Translations under genes and position numbers: made by a program
Notes under the pieces: model-generated
Database searches by the model: none
What the model was told of the DNA's origin: nothing
What the model saw: the letters and a program-made list of their open reading frames with translations, nothing else
DNA from: Manduca sexta
Lineage: Eukaryota > Arthropoda > Insecta > Lepidoptera > Sphingidae
NCBI RefSeq assembly: GCF_014839805.1
Contig: NC_051142.1
Location: 18,942,589-19,006,588 of the forward strand
Length of the DNA stretch: 64,000 nucleotides
Reading direction: 5' to 3'
In this document: positions 50,001-56,451 of the stretch, piece by piece
How positions within the stretch are numbered: position 1 is the stretch's first letter
Layout of the letters: every line of letters begins with the position of its first letter

Positions 50001-51530
50001 GCTGGACATCTCGCGGCAGCTGGGCGAGTACGCGGTGGAGTACGCGGTGCTGCGCGAGGAGATGCCGCGCCTCGCCGCGCTGTCCGACCACAACCGCCGG
50101 CTCGCCGCCGACAACTACAAGATGAGCGAGGAACTCGATGTATGTATAGCCTTGTCTCTTTCTCTCTCATCTCCTATTTTTTTCTCTTTTTCCTTCTACC
50201 ACTTTTTAAAATTTTTCCCTTCCTTTTTAATTTCATGTGCCTTTAGGGAAGGAGATACAGTCGAAAATTCCTTGTGTTCCTTTTCTCTATCCATAATGTT
50301 ATATTTGGAAACCTGATAACCTTTTTACACATTTGACGTAAGTTTTTTTTTTTCTTTATTACTTTTATAAATCATGTTTTATAATAATGTCATAGTAATG
50401 AAAAAGAGTCTATATTTAAACGAAGTTTTAACGTCGATATCTCCCGCTCCTCTGGCCGGCTTATTATATATAGAGCTTACAATGATAATATTATACAATT
50501 CTTTTTAACTATTCTTGTACACTGCTTGACCGTAAAAATAGACGAAACAGTGTTACCTACCCACACTTACTCGCACAAGAAACTTTCTGCCAAATATTTC
50601 TATAAACCATCTTCATCTTATGATTATCATGATGAACAATCATAAAAATATATAATTATATTTTTTTATTATTTCCCGCAGTCCGCGATGGAAGCCATAA
50701 CTAACTTCCAGAAGAGCCAAGCGCGTTTAGATGCAATCAACAAGAACCTAGAACAACAGTTAACACTTCTTAGTCGGTATATCACCTCTCACCACAAGAC
50801 AGATGTCCCAATGGAGGTCAGAAAGATAGTCCAGAACCACAGCAAACGGTTGTCGTTCAGCTCCAAGATATTCTCCACGAAGTTCACCACGAACGAGGAA
50901 TCTGAAGAAACTAAAAAACAATTCAAACAAGGCATGAGCACGCCTAACTTATTCTCCAAAATGAATAAGGAAGAAGTTCTCCAAATGAATAAACAGGGTT
51001 CTCCAGATAGCGATAAGAGGTTCGTAATGAAGAAATCGCAGTCTGTCCATTCCGGACTCATTCCGAAGAACTATCCGTTGAAAGTTCTGGACGAGAGAGA
51101 AGAGAATAGAAGGTTCGAGAACGAGAATCTCTCGGAGTCGTTGAAAGAGTTGGGAAGAAAGACATTCGTGACCACACACGAGCAGATACGACAAGAAAGA
51201 TACTTCGAACAGCAGTTGAAGAACGACTTTGATGAAAATTTAAGAAAATTAGACGAGAAACTAATTCCTAAGTCCTATCTGGATGACATAAATATGTTCC
51301 AGAGTAGGAAGAGTATGTCATTGAATTTAAAACCTAAAATTGAGAAGGTGGAAGAAGCAAAGTTGGATGACAGTGGATTTGTAACTCCGCTAAGTCCAGA
51401 AGATAAGAGGGATGACTGCTCGATAATATCCCATCCCCTTAGTGATTGTGACGTCGACATAAAATTCGACGGTCAGTCGACCAAGTTGAAACAAATTCGA
51501 CCTATCAGGCACGCTGAGAAGCAGTCTTAA
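16275..51530 (+). CDS. TBC1D1/TBC1D4 (AS160, pollux)-type Rab GTPase-activating protein, 24 coding exons
   Basis: Seen: 24 exons with GT...AG borders and fully consistent phases, 1463 residues from the ATG at 16282 to the TAA at 51528-51530. Domains in order: PTB1 (about residues 1-235), acidic Ser/Thr linker (235-440), PTB2 (440-600), '[13 protein letters not shown]' segment (about 640-655), basic helix (about 800-835), TBC domain (about 885-1150), charged tail. The arginine finger in IDLGRTFP (R942) and glutamine finger in YCQG (Q979) are present, so GAP activity is expected. Family knowledge: TBC1D1/TBC1D4 convert Rab-GTP to Rab-GDP on transport vesicles and are restrained by Akt/AMPK phosphorylation and 14-3-3 binding; Drosophila pollux is the fly member. 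Inference: same role here. Oddities are a 13.8-kb intron 3 and a 4.8-kb exon/intron tandem array after exon 17. The start is uncertain because an acceptor AG directly precedes the first exon, so at least one upstream exon exists. Confidence 0.92.
17185..17310 (+). repeat. 3' part of the GTGTCGCGTTCC repeat family
   Basis: TAATTGTGTCGACTG, ATCATCTCTCGTCAGTCGAT and TTTGTCGTGCCCTTC match the copies at 24780-24890 and 31370-31460. Ends just before exon 2. Confidence 0.65.
17324..17412 (+). CDS. Rab-GAP exon 2 (PTB1)
   Basis: Acceptor TTTGCAG, donor GTAAGT, entry phase 0 and exit phase 2. Encodes [12 protein letters not shown] and [11 protein letters not shown], the middle strands of PTB1. A repeat fragment lies immediately upstream (17185-17310). 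Confidence 0.88.
17455..17775 (+). mobile_element. tRNA-headed SINE-like element
   Basis: AGCGATAGTTGGGTGCGGAA head, GTGAGGAAACCTGCATACC middle, and ATACAGGGCTGATATTATT tail. Lies 40 bp into intron 2. Confidence 0.8.
18649..18754 (+). CDS. Rab-GAP exon 3 (PTB1)
   Basis: Acceptor GTTCCCAG, donor GTGAGT. Encodes [20 protein letters not shown], matching the PTB1 strand that reads 'FACLIKED...CYVFKA' in the human protein. The first base completes the arginine codon split by intron 2. Exit phase 0. Confidence 0.9.
19290..19480 (+). mobile_element. Non-autonomous Helitron-like element
   Basis: Begins AGCTATACTAATATATAGCT, contains GATCTCGGGAACTATTGAAC, and ends GCAAAAGCTAG, the CTAG end expected of Helitrons. 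Same broad group as 7187. Confidence 0.55.
19845..19918 (-). repeat. tRNA-like SINE head, reverse
   Basis: CCCGACCCGGGGATCGAACC with AACTATACCACTGAGGTC: reverse complement of a SINE promoter head of the GTGGCGTAGTTG type. Confidence 0.55.
20990..21700 (+). promoter_or_regulatory. CpG-rich patch in intron 3, candidate internal promoter
   Basis: CpG-dense stretches (CTCCGCTCGCGCGCCAAGCA, CCAACCGCGCGGCGTGGACG, GTGCGGCGGAAACATTCGC) stand out in an AT-rich intron and are not part of a repeat seen elsewhere in the window. Could be the promoter and first exon of a shorter isoform lacking the start of PTB1, or of a non-coding RNA. Confidence 0.25.
22690..22845 (+). mobile_element. Pogo/Tigger-like MITE
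   Basis: Inverted ends related to ACAGTAAAAGCCGGTTATA: left AGGAACTGGTTATAACGAC, right GTATAACCGGCTTTTACTGT. TTATAACGAC motifs repeat inside. Resembles non-autonomous pogo-type elements. Confidence 0.55.
22885..22975 (+). repeat. Diverged SINE head
   Basis: CGGTAGCGCAGCGCCATGTG and GTCCCGGGTTCGATAC resemble the tRNA-like head of the 2904 family. Confidence 0.4.
23324..23450 (+). repeat. Direct repeat, copy 1 (about 125 bp)
   Basis: Near-identical to 23905-24035: AAAGCCGGTTGCGCGCATGA, GTGAGGAGTAATATGAATCA and GATGAATGTACAAACTACAA. Confidence 0.9.
23446..23904 (+). mobile_element. Helitron-like or composite insert between direct repeats
   Basis: Starts TCTATATATATATATAAAAA, with GGTCACGCCATCACGCGTGA as in Helitron-like repeats, and ends GTCGGGTCAACTAG. 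The last ~75 bp (GTGGCGTCACTGCGCCTGAT) also resembles another repeat family in reverse, so it may be composite. Confidence 0.5.
23905..24035 (+). repeat. Direct repeat, copy 2
   Basis: Second copy of the ~125-bp sequence at 23324-23450, with a few substitutions. Confidence 0.9.
24566..24645 (+). repeat. 3' fragment of the tRNA-headed SINE
   Basis: GGCCAGCGTGGTGAACTAAG and CTCAGTAGTAGACGAGGCCC match the 3' third of the element at 2231. Confidence 0.65.
24665..24890 (+). repeat. Interspersed repeat, GTGTCGCGTTCC family
   Basis: CCACCGTACACAAGGT, GTGTGTCGCGTTCCGGGATC, CTCTCGTCAGTCGACATTCT and TTACCATCAGG. Copies at 31270 (+), 17185 (+), 49768 (-) and 62195 (-). Confidence 0.7.
25404..25600 (+). 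repeat. 3' half of the GCAATAAA-tail repeat
   Basis: ACTACTGGACATAATAAGAC, GTGGCGAGCGCAGTGGAATA, TATGGGCGGTCGTATCGCTT and CAAAGCAATAAAAAA. Confidence 0.7.
27228..27365 (+). repeat. Interspersed repeat, LINE-3'-tail-like (second copy)
   Basis: Over 85 percent alike by eye to 8207-8345, including AGAGCAACACCAGAGTTTCT and TTGACGGAATCTAAATAATG. Confidence 0.7.
30170..30296 (+). repeat. Repeat related to the GCAATAAA-tail family
   Basis: TAGGCTACGGCTTGCTGTG, AGCGGATGCTGCTTTCCATC and CTACTAAAGCAATAAAAAA. Close to the copy at 38108-38226. Confidence 0.6.
31270..31470 (+). repeat. Interspersed repeat, GTGTCGCGTTCC family
   Basis: ATAGCGATCACCGTACACAA, GTGTGTCGCGTTCCGGGATC and GTCTCTCGACAGTCGACATT match the copy at 24665. 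Confidence 0.7.
32540..32727 (+). CDS. Rab-GAP exon 4 (PTB1 helix and insert)
   Basis: Acceptor CATTCCAG, donor GTAAGT, phase 0 in and 2 out. Encodes [15 protein letters not shown], which continues the PTB1 C-terminal helix started at the end of exon 3 (human 'VPEIISSIRQAG'). So nothing is missing across the 13.8-kb intron. The rest is a Ser/Gly/Asn-rich insertion. Confidence 0.88.
33801..33903 (+). CDS. Rab-GAP exon 5 (PTB1 insert)
   Basis: Acceptor ATTTGCAG, donor GTTAGT. Encodes a Ser-rich segment ending [10 protein letters not shown], which leads into the last PTB1 strand in exon 6. A repeat of the GCAATAAA-tail family begins about 20 bp after the donor. Confidence 0.85.
33923..34085 (+). 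repeat. 5' half of the GCAATAAA-tail repeat in intron 5
   Basis: GTGGTTGATCTCATATGTGA, GTCTGCCTGGGTAGATACCA and GTTCCGGTTTGAAGGACATT. It fills most of the 238-bp intron. Confidence 0.7.
34142..34279 (+). CDS. Rab-GAP exon 6 (end of PTB1)
   Basis: Acceptor ATTTTCAG, donor GTCAGT, phase 0 both sides. Encodes [20 protein letters not shown], equivalent to human 'VLFCGRVTVAHKKAPPALID'. This is followed by KRRHSLLSS, a basic-directed Ser motif at the position of the human phosphosite that follows PTB1. Confidence 0.93.
34637..35239 (+). CDS. Rab-GAP exon 7 (linker, start of PTB2)
   Basis: Acceptor ACTACAG, donor GTGAGT, 201 codons in phase 0. Mostly acidic and Ser/Thr-rich linker. It contains RDRSASIG, an RxRxxS Akt-type consensus, and ends with [11 protein letters not shown], matching the start of PTB2 (human 'EENRTMLFTIG'). 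Confidence 0.93.
35473..36236. mobile_element. Foldback (long inverted repeat) element, copy 1
   Basis: Ends TAGTCCATTGAAA and its complement, with ~300-bp arms (35473-35775 pairing with 35935-36236) and a ~160-bp interior. Flanking TAC on both sides fits a 3-bp target duplication. Lies in intron 7, between exons 7 and 8. No transposase. Arms carry CGCCATCTTG, AGTTATAAGC and a C/G-rich patch. Confidence 0.9.
36491..36692 (+). CDS. Rab-GAP exon 8 (PTB2)
   Basis: Acceptor ATTTTCAG. Encodes [22 protein letters not shown] and CYVFKC, the PTB2 core. The donor GTTCGT is weak but is the only one here that keeps the phase needed by exon 9. A palindromic minisatellite begins about 8 bp after it. Confidence 0.88.
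36700..36820. repeat. Minisatellite of quasi-palindromic ~18-bp units
   Basis: Alternating ACACGATTTATCGTG and ATACGATATGTCGTG motifs, six or more units, starting about 8 bp after the exon 8 donor. Each unit is near self-complementary. Confidence 0.9.
36913..37035 (+). CDS. Rab-GAP exon 9 (end of PTB2)
   Basis: Acceptor CCCACAG, donor GTGAGT, phase 1 in and out. Encodes [15 protein letters not shown] and [17 protein letters not shown], matching human 'TLKQAFTVAA' and 'CEGCPLQSLHKLCERI', including the Cys pair. Confidence 0.92.
37435..37550 (+). CDS. Rab-GAP exon 10 (helical linker)
   Basis: Acceptor TTTTAAG, donor GTAACC. Encodes [20 protein letters not shown] and continues as a charged segment. 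It corresponds to the human stretch that begins GMNSSKTKLELQ. Confidence 0.88.
37670..38041. mobile_element. hAT-like MITE
   Basis: Terminal inverted repeats CAGAGGGTCTACTT and AAGTAGACCCTCTG, starting CAG and ending CTG as in hAT elements. No clear 8-bp target duplication. Interior rich in GGATCCG/ATCCGT-like motifs. Lies in intron 10. Confidence 0.65.
38108..38226 (+). repeat. Repeat related to the GCAATAAA-tail family
   Basis: TAGGCAACGGCTTGCTGTGC, CGGCGGATGCTGCTCACCAT and ACTAAGGCAATAAAAAA. Confidence 0.6.
38317..38408 (+). CDS. Rab-GAP exon 11
   Basis: Acceptor TTCCAG, donor GTGTGT. Encodes [20 protein letters not shown], equivalent to human 'NELIISFLRCLYEEKQ'. Exit phase 2. Confidence 0.88.
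38820..38955 (+). CDS. Rab-GAP exon 12 ('AKRSL' segment)
   Basis: Acceptor TTTCCAG, donor GTATGA. Encodes [19 protein letters not shown], closely similar to human 'MLKNKAKRSLTESLESILSR', a conserved phosphorylated region of the family. Exit phase 0. Confidence 0.92.
39372..39495 (+). CDS. Rab-GAP exon 13 (Ser/Pro-rich linker)
   Basis: Acceptor GCTTCAG, donor GTATGT, phases agree with both neighbours. Low-complexity Ser/Pro segment including [12 protein letters not shown], a plausible basic-directed phosphosite. No family signature beyond position and phase. Confidence 0.78.
39548..39850 (+). repeat. GCAATAAA-tail repeat, diverged, in intron 13
   Basis: GGGTCCGTCTGGGTAGACGC, GTTCAGGTTTGATGGACATT and GGGTGGTCGTATCGCTTACC. 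Confidence 0.65.
39988..40093 (+). CDS. Rab-GAP exon 14 (acidic Pro-rich linker)
   Basis: Acceptor GTTACAG, donor GTAAGT, phase 1 in and 2 out. Encodes [20 protein letters not shown] and an acidic run. Supported by splice sites and phase rather than homology. Confidence 0.78.
40300..41430 (+). mobile_element. SINE-like element interrupted by foldback copy 2
   Basis: Left piece about 40300-40365 (GGGAAACATCGTTAGGATAC) and right piece 41281-41430 (GTGAAGTCTGACAATCCGCA through TATTATTGTTATTATTAT) are contiguous in the intact SINE at 17455. The site where they join gives the empty-site sequence for the foldback insertion. Confidence 0.85.
40366..41280. mobile_element. Foldback (long inverted repeat) element, copy 2
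   Basis: Same ends as 35473-36236, 915 bp. The arms are longer (about 370 bp), because the pairing extends through the TTCATAATACTTTTTTT region around a loop of about 150 bp. Target ATA is duplicated (40363-40365 and 41281-41283), and comparison with intact SINE copies confirms a single ATA in the empty site. Lies in intron 14. Confidence 0.92.
41461..41576 (+). CDS. Rab-GAP exon 15
   Basis: Acceptor TTTTTTAG, donor GTATCC. Encodes [14 protein letters not shown] and [15 protein letters not shown], the 'RRHSWRQQIF'-like segment before the calmodulin-binding region. A SINE-like tail ends only about 35 bp before this acceptor. Confidence 0.85.
41807..41950 (+). CDS. Rab-GAP exon 16 (calmodulin-binding-like helix)
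   Basis: Acceptor ATTTCAG, donor GTAAGT. Encodes [18 protein letters not shown] and [13 protein letters not shown], very close to human 'KKRTSRELRELWQKAI' and 'LLLRMEKENQKL' (the region called calmodulin-binding or DUF3350). Confidence 0.95.
42381..42542 (+). CDS. Rab-GAP exon 17 (entry to TBC domain; seed of the tandem array)
   Basis: Acceptor GTTTGTAG, first donor GTGAGT at 42543. Encodes [11 protein letters not shown], then [11 protein letters not shown] and [12 protein letters not shown], matching human 'NKRLKLDYEE', 'VWEKMLS' and 'DMEKMHSAVGQG'. The 3' 82 nt (42461-42542) recur about 39 more times downstream, each with a copy of the donor, so the true 3' end of this exon in mRNA is not determined by sequence alone. 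Third codon positions are almost all G or C. Confidence 0.9.
42461..47300 (+). repeat. Minisatellite of about 40 units: exon-17 3' half + 5' splice site + (CA)n
   Basis: Seen: about 40 head-to-tail copies, mean period near 121 bp (range about 110-132). Each has 82 nt copied from exon 17, then GTGAGTGTCGGTGCTCAC, then a (CA)n tract of variable length. Most copies are identical outside the CA tract. Diverged units lie near 43554-43634, 43791-43860, 44265-44400 and 44630-44715. About 39 units keep an intact GTGAGT; the one at 43857 reads GTGGTG. Two of three forward frames stay open through most units; the third meets TGA at the donor of each unit. The shared GCTCA at both ends of the unit (exon GCTCATG, intron GCTCACAC) suggests a microhomology-mediated first duplication, then unequal exchange (inference). 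Confidence 0.95.
47332..47484 (+). CDS. Rab-GAP exon 18 (TBC domain)
   Basis: Acceptor TGTCCGCAG, donor GTATGT, phase 1 in and out. Encodes [19 protein letters not shown] and [12 protein letters not shown], matching human 'GVPRHHRGEIWKFLAEQ' and '[13 protein letters not shown]'. Very GC-rich at third positions. It lies only 74 nt after the last donor of the array. Confidence 0.96.
47777..47928 (+). CDS. Rab-GAP exon 19 (TBC catalytic motifs)
   Basis: Acceptor TTACCAG, donor GTAAGT. Encodes [10 protein letters not shown] with the arginine finger, [14 protein letters not shown] and [12 protein letters not shown] with the glutamine finger. Nearly identical to the human TBC1D1/4 core, so the domain looks catalytically intact. 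Confidence 0.97.
48376..48474 (+). CDS. Rab-GAP exon 20 (TBC domain)
   Basis: Acceptor TTTTCAG, donor GTCAGT, 33 codons in phase 0. Encodes [19 protein letters not shown], equivalent to human 'FLMFDMGLRKQYRPDM'. Third positions are AT-rich, unlike exons 17, 18 and 23. Confidence 0.96.
48763..48916 (+). CDS. Rab-GAP exon 21 (TBC domain)
   Basis: Acceptor ATTTCCAG, donor GTAGGT. Encodes [35 protein letters not shown] and VVRVF, matching the C-terminal half of the TBC fold. Confidence 0.97.
48960..49215 (-). repeat. GCAATAAA-tail repeat, reverse, in intron 21
   Basis: Reverse complement matches: ATGATGAGACCAGCGAGCC, TGGCATTCCACTGCGCTAAC and CATGAGTCTCATAATG. Confidence 0.65.
49373..49542 (+). 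CDS. Rab-GAP exon 22 (end of TBC domain)
   Basis: Acceptor CTTTCCAG, donor GTATGT. Encodes [20 protein letters not shown] and [19 protein letters not shown], matching human 'DMIFLQGTEVIFKVALSLLG' and the helix after it. Confidence 0.96.
49768..49908 (-). repeat. GTGTCGCGTTCC-family repeat, reverse, in intron 22
   Basis: GGCACGGCAAAGTGACCTCA, GGGTCCAGACGAGTATCGTC and TTATGCCGGCCTGCTTGAAA match reverse copies of 24780-24890. Confidence 0.6.
49993..50139 (+). CDS. Rab-GAP exon 23 (post-TBC coiled segment)
   Basis: Acceptor GTGTGCAG, donor GTATGT, 49 codons in phase 0. Encodes [20 protein letters not shown], matching human 'MDIAKQLQAYEVEYHVLQEE'. Almost every third position is G or C. Confidence 0.95.
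50682..51530 (+). CDS. Rab-GAP exon 24 (C-terminal tail and stop)
   Basis: Acceptor TTCCCGCAG. 282 codons then TAA. Begins with a coiled-coil-like segment ([20 protein letters not shown]). It continues with a long Lys/Glu/Ser-rich tail, likely disordered, containing [17 protein letters not shown] and acidic patches. Longer than the mammalian C-terminus, and I see no named domain in it. Confidence 0.93.
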   Translation, partial: SAMEAITNFQKSQARLDAINKNLEQQLTLLSRYITSHHKTDVPMEVRKIVQNHSKRLSFSSKIFSTKFTTNEESEETKKQFKQGMSTPNLFSKMNKEEVLQMNKQGSPDSDKRFVMKKSQSVHSGLIPKNYPLKVLDEREENRRFENENLSESLKELGRKTFVTTHEQIRQERYFEQQLKNDFDENLRKLDEKLIPKSYLDDINMFQSRKSMSLNLKPKIEKVEEAKLDDSGFVTPLSPEDKRDDCSIISHPLSDCDVDIKFDGQSTKLKQIRPIRHAEKQS

Positions 51531-52176
51531 GGTCATCAGTACTGGCTTTGACGACAGAACATGCTAAATTATTTTAAAGTAAAAAACTGGCCTATCGCAA
51601 ATTTTGCCATTCAGTTTCGTATGATAAATGGTAAATGCAATGCCTTTGAAAAACAGTTTTTAATTGACATTAACGTTTGGCCAATGAAGATAGCGAATTA
51701 TCATCTCGTGATCAACTTTTTGCTTTCATATATTTGTAGTAAAAAGAGTCTTATTGAAATTGCCTTAAGGATTTATTTCGTAGCTGCAATAACGGCAATT
51801 GTGTACGGACGCTTGGTGATGGCGTGAAGTTAGTCACGAGTGGCGATAAAGCGATCGAAACTAGAGAACAACGGATACAAAGAGTTCTTTCGACATAAAC
51901 GTACAATGGCATCAAAAAAATATATACCATAAATTATTGATTTACAATTTACAATAATTTTGCATGTATGCTCTGCCGTTCTATCTAGAGTTTTTATTAT
52001 AATAGGGATGTTGACTATTTAATTATTCTAAATAATTGTTCATAATATGTAACAAAAAGTAGTGCCTGTTAATGTGTTCGCGCATAACGTAAAAACGTCT
52101 AGATGGATTTCAAAATGCATGTTTAGCTATTGCTAACTGAAATTGCAAAATTAATATTACCTTAGAACAAATTACA

Positions 52177-52182
52177 AATAAA
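52177..52182 (+). terminator. Candidate polyadenylation signal for the Rab-GAP gene
   Basis: AATAAA about 650 nt after the stop codon. Further AATAAA hexamers at 52774 and 53281 are alternatives. The choice cannot be made from sequence alone. Confidence 0.35.
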
Positions 52183-54060
52183 TGTAGAAAAATGCATTAG
52201 AATTGCAAGGAACGGCTACCTATATACCACGTCGTTCGTACACATTCTTGAATATTGTTTACGAGGCATGTCATGCAGTTTTTATAAGCAGGTCGATATT
52301 ATAAACAACAATTAAGCAATCATACTCGACTAAATGCTGAGCAAACTTCATACTATAGTCAACATCTCCATAAAAGAATTTTAGAAAATCGCCACAGAGA
52401 TTTCCAAAGTATTATGATTATACAAGGAGTAGAGACCAAACTCAATGGCAATTAAGAGTAAACCTTATGCCCTTGTGGATACTGGCGATTTCAGTATTAC
52501 AAAAGATTAAAGGCGCCGTTTAAGTAGTTTTTTTAGTTTTGTCAAATCAATTCCATGTGAACGGACTTAAGGTTGAATTTTAATTGTTATACACTTGGTC
52601 TTGTATATACTGACCATTATATTTAAAATTGGGATTTATAGAATGAATAGTATTAACTCGCGATTTTTTTATAGCTTAATACGAGAGTGTAGTAACTGGT
52701 TTGTTGTGATGGTCAAATTTTAAAACATTTTTTGCCTACATTTAGATACCTATTTTGTGAAACACCCTGTAGTAATAAATTGTTGAAAAAAAATTAGGTA
52801 CTTTTAAACAATTTATATTAAATTATTTTGACGGGTCAAATAAAATTTGTTTCATATTCAAAAGCACTTACGGTTTACTTTTTCAAAGTATACTTATATT
52901 TCCGGTTTTACTATGATTTATGTGTAGTAAATTTAGGTGAAAGGTAAAAAAAATCGCGGGATAATTCTATTATATATCGAAATCATAGAGTAATCTAGTC
53001 TTGCCTTTTAGATGTTAAAAAATTATACGTTACCTATACACTGTTGGATTACATGAAAAGTCCCTTTGTCGATCGTCACCACAAACATTAAGTTGTTGTT
53101 TAAGTAATTATTTTGAACATTACACCAAATTTTACCATTATAATAATATAATTTACCATTAATTATCGTGTAATTATTACGTTATTATTAAAATTAGTTT
53201 CCGGTTATTTAACTTTAGGTGCAAATAATTAATCTTGAAAATTTCAAATACAATGGGACTTCTCAAGTGACTTTAGTTTTAATAAAATCTGTTGATGATT
53301 ACATTTTAAGGGTTCATTTACCGCGTTACATACATTCACACAGTTAATAAATCCGGGATTTGTAAATAAAATATCTTAATACAAACTTCCAGACTCACGT
53401 CTTACTTATAACTATTTCGCAATGATATGCTTAGTTAAAACACAAATTTACTCGATCAGCTGTAAGTCAAAACCCGCCTTATTGCCTTTTAATAAGGTTT
53501 AAATTAGGAACCGGTGATGTTTTTGACAGCCAGTTAAACAATACTTAACCACCTTTTAACGCTAAAACAAGTTTATAAGTAAGACTGATTGTGTTATGTA
53601 ACGAAGCTCATATCTTACACAGGGTGATGCAAAAAATTGAGTTCAATTATTATATGAAATGTACTCATAGAAAGTAACCACCAACAGATAAAATTGTACA
53701 CGGTTAAACAAAATGTTGATAAATAAATGTGTTCAAAAGTATAGCAACGCGTCGCTTCTCTCACGCAGGGCACGAGGTTTATTTTCGCAGTGTATTGTGA
53801 TTGCTCAAGAGGTGGATTTTGTTGCATAGAATCGAAAAAAACTATAATATATGATATAGGAAAGGCCTATAGTAGGAAATTTAATTGGTAGAGGGTAAAA
53901 ATACTAATTATATATAGAGCCAGTTTTGTAAAGAGCATGAATAGCCGGCTTGACTAAAATGGTGTTGCCACAGTTGTTTCTTGCTTTATGGGTTAAGCTC
54001 TGCCATCTAGTGGCGCAATCTAAACTTACTCTATCGATACTTGGCATTGTTGTAAAACCA

Positions 54061-54210
54061 GTTTTTAATAAACGATCCCAATCTCAATCTTCAATCCGAT
54101 AGAATGAACCAATCTAAATCTCATTTGTAAGAATGACAAAAAGTCTTTGTCCTGATTGGTCCATTTTTGAGATAGATCAAAAAAGCGATTGGGATCGTTT
54201 ATTAAAAATA
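54061..54210. mobile_element. Small foldback MITE
   Basis: TTTTTAATAAACGATCCCAA on the left pairs with TTGGGATCGTTTATTAAAAA on the right. The interior has further imperfect complementarity (TGAACCAATC and GATTGGTCCA). Confidence 0.8.
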
Positions 54211-54756
54211 GCGGTATATTAACTTTTATTTACCTTTTTTCGGTTCTATACAACAATATATTGTAAAAGGCACGAATATAGCTTAGATATAGAGAGAAAT
54301 GTGATTAAATAAAGCTATTTTAGTTGGTTGTTTGTATGTTTCATTTTACTTATCTAGCTCTCCTGTAAAAGGATAGACAGGAGAGGAAACGACCGTCCAT
54401 TATTCCTTATTATACCTTATTACCCTTTCCCATTATAATGCCGTCTCATTATTTATTTTAGATTAAAGTAGGGAAGGTTATTGGAACCAAACCTATGAAG
54501 GCTTTAGTTCGCAGTCGATTACCACAAGGTCCGTAACGAATGATCTTTAGTAATTATCGTTTCGTATCGTTAGTTATATGAATAATTATTAGATTATTGT
54601 ATCTCCAGTCTAACTCTTCATTTATTGCGATATATCAAGCTATTCTTTAGGACATACATGAAGTAAATAATCATGTGCTACCTACCTCAATAAATAGCAC
54701 AGGGCGACATTTGCCGCGGCTCTAGGCACAATGTTCAGTGTGTATACCTCTTGCTT

Positions 54757-54900
54757 GTAACTATTAAGGCCTATGAGGGTTTGCGAACATTTCCTATCCT
54801 TCCTTCACACTTCCTTCACTGAGATATCGCCTCCCAACTTTCCTCCAGGCCCCTGCAGTCGTTAAGCCGGGGATTCCATTATTCCATTCACAGGTTTCGT
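54757..54900 (-). repeat. Reverse copy of the 16015-16215 repeat
   Basis: CTCCCAACTTTCCTCCAGG, CCCTGCAGTCGTTAAGCCGG and GGATTCCATTATTCCATT. Confidence 0.6.
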
Positions 54901-56009
54901 CCGGTGTAGACTGCGGAGTCAATACACAAAAGAAAATCTCTATTAATATCTTAAAAATAACTTTATTTATCAGAACTTTATGACCTCAGAACAATAACAA
55001 GCATAGAAGGAATCTAAATCACCCTCATATACTTATCCTATTTTTTCAAATAGGCCAAAACCGTTGAAAAGAACGAGACAAATATTATGTTGCTAAGGTC
55101 GGCTTGCGCACACTTTACAAGCATGAGATTAAAACAATTTAAGATTAGACAACGCGTGTCATTTTAACATATTGGACAAAAAACTTCGGAAAATATGTAG
55201 AATTTTACAAATAAAATTTAAATATTGAAATTATATTCAAAATTCTAGTGAATTAAATAAATTAAAAATTACTGTTTAACTTATTGAATAATTTAATGTT
55301 TGCTATCTGAGTTTTGTTAGCGAAAAATTAGTACTTAAAACTTATTGTGGAAGTAAATTAGTGTTATGGTATCAAACGGTTTCAAATTGTTTAGTTCTGG
55401 CACCAAACAGCATTGTTCAGAGGTATTGCGATTCGAAGAAACTGTAATTCTTGGTCTACTTCGCTGAGGAGGTAAAGGTGACTGATTAACTGGTATGTAA
55501 CTCTTATCTACCGGTTTATGATTGATTCCTTTCTAATGAATTTCGGTCATGGCAGCCTATCGCATCGGAAATTAGCTCATTACGGAGATATACTGCACAA
55601 GTGTGTGCGCAATACACAGGTGCATTCTGTTCCTTCACTCTCATAGTTCGGTGAGACGGCAATCCGACATGGTCGGAGAGACATCAGGCGCAAGACCAAC
55701 GGTGTTACGTGCTTTCCAACTGGTTGGTAGTCATTGTTCGAAGTGGATATGTATACTGTTGGTAATCGAGAGGGCAGTATGTTAGAAAAGGTGGTTCTGC
55801 TGTTTTACATGGTAAACTAGATTATCTTATCCTTCTTACTGCTGTTTATCCAACTAGAAGATGCTTTTCTAATTTACGTAGATATATGAAACCTTATCTA
55901 GGTTGAAAGTAGAAGGAAGAAAGTGCGTTTAACGTACATTCCAGATCAGTAACAAAAAATTGGTCGCCTTTGACTTACTGCCCTCTAGATTACCACGACA
56001 GTTTAGTGT

Positions 56010-56282
56010 AGATCGTACACACACACACACACCATCACACATTTATCCCCAAAGGGGTATGCAGAGGTGCCACCAGGGCACCCACTTTTCGCCGAGTGTG
56101 TTCCATCTCAGGATGTGATAGGGGGCGAGCCTATCGCCACATCGGACACAAATTCCAGACTCCGGGCTGATATTGAGCAGAAAAACCCAAATATCACTTT
56201 GACCGACCTGGGATTCGAACCCAGGACCTCAGAGCGCTGCCGTACCGCGCATGCAGTACAACTACGCCACCGAAGCAGTAGC
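56010..56282 (-). mobile_element. SINE-like element, second tRNA-headed family, reverse
   Basis: (CA)n, then TTTATCCCCAAAGGGGTATG, GGGGGCGAGCCTATCGCCAC, TGGGATTCGAACCCAGGACC and CAACTACGCCACCGAAGC. Ends 170 bp before the start codon of the IQCA1-like gene. Confidence 0.85.
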
Positions 56283-56451
56283 CGAGCAGTGTAGATAGTA
56301 TATAGTAGATATTACTGGGTACAGGCCTCCTATACGTTAAACAACTCTTTCCGATCCTGTGCAAGCTGCATCTCCCACTTCTATGAACAGTGCCAATATA
56401 AAATATTAAAAACAATATTTATTATAGTTACGTTTTTAGAAATAACAAGAA

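Larger units (their letters stand above)
51531..56451. other. Intergenic spacer between the two genes
   Basis: Holds the Rab-GAP 3' UTR (start), foldback MITE at 54061, repeats at 54757 and 56010, and presumably the promoter of the IQCA1-like gene. No CpG-rich promoter or exon recognised between 55000 and 56000. Confidence 0.5.

Noticed and set aside
56120..56282. tRNA genes at B-box-like patches (also near 2283, 15467, 15914, 19855 and 22930)
   Set aside because: Each has a promoter-like head but no complete cloverleaf or acceptor stem, and most belong to SINE copies.
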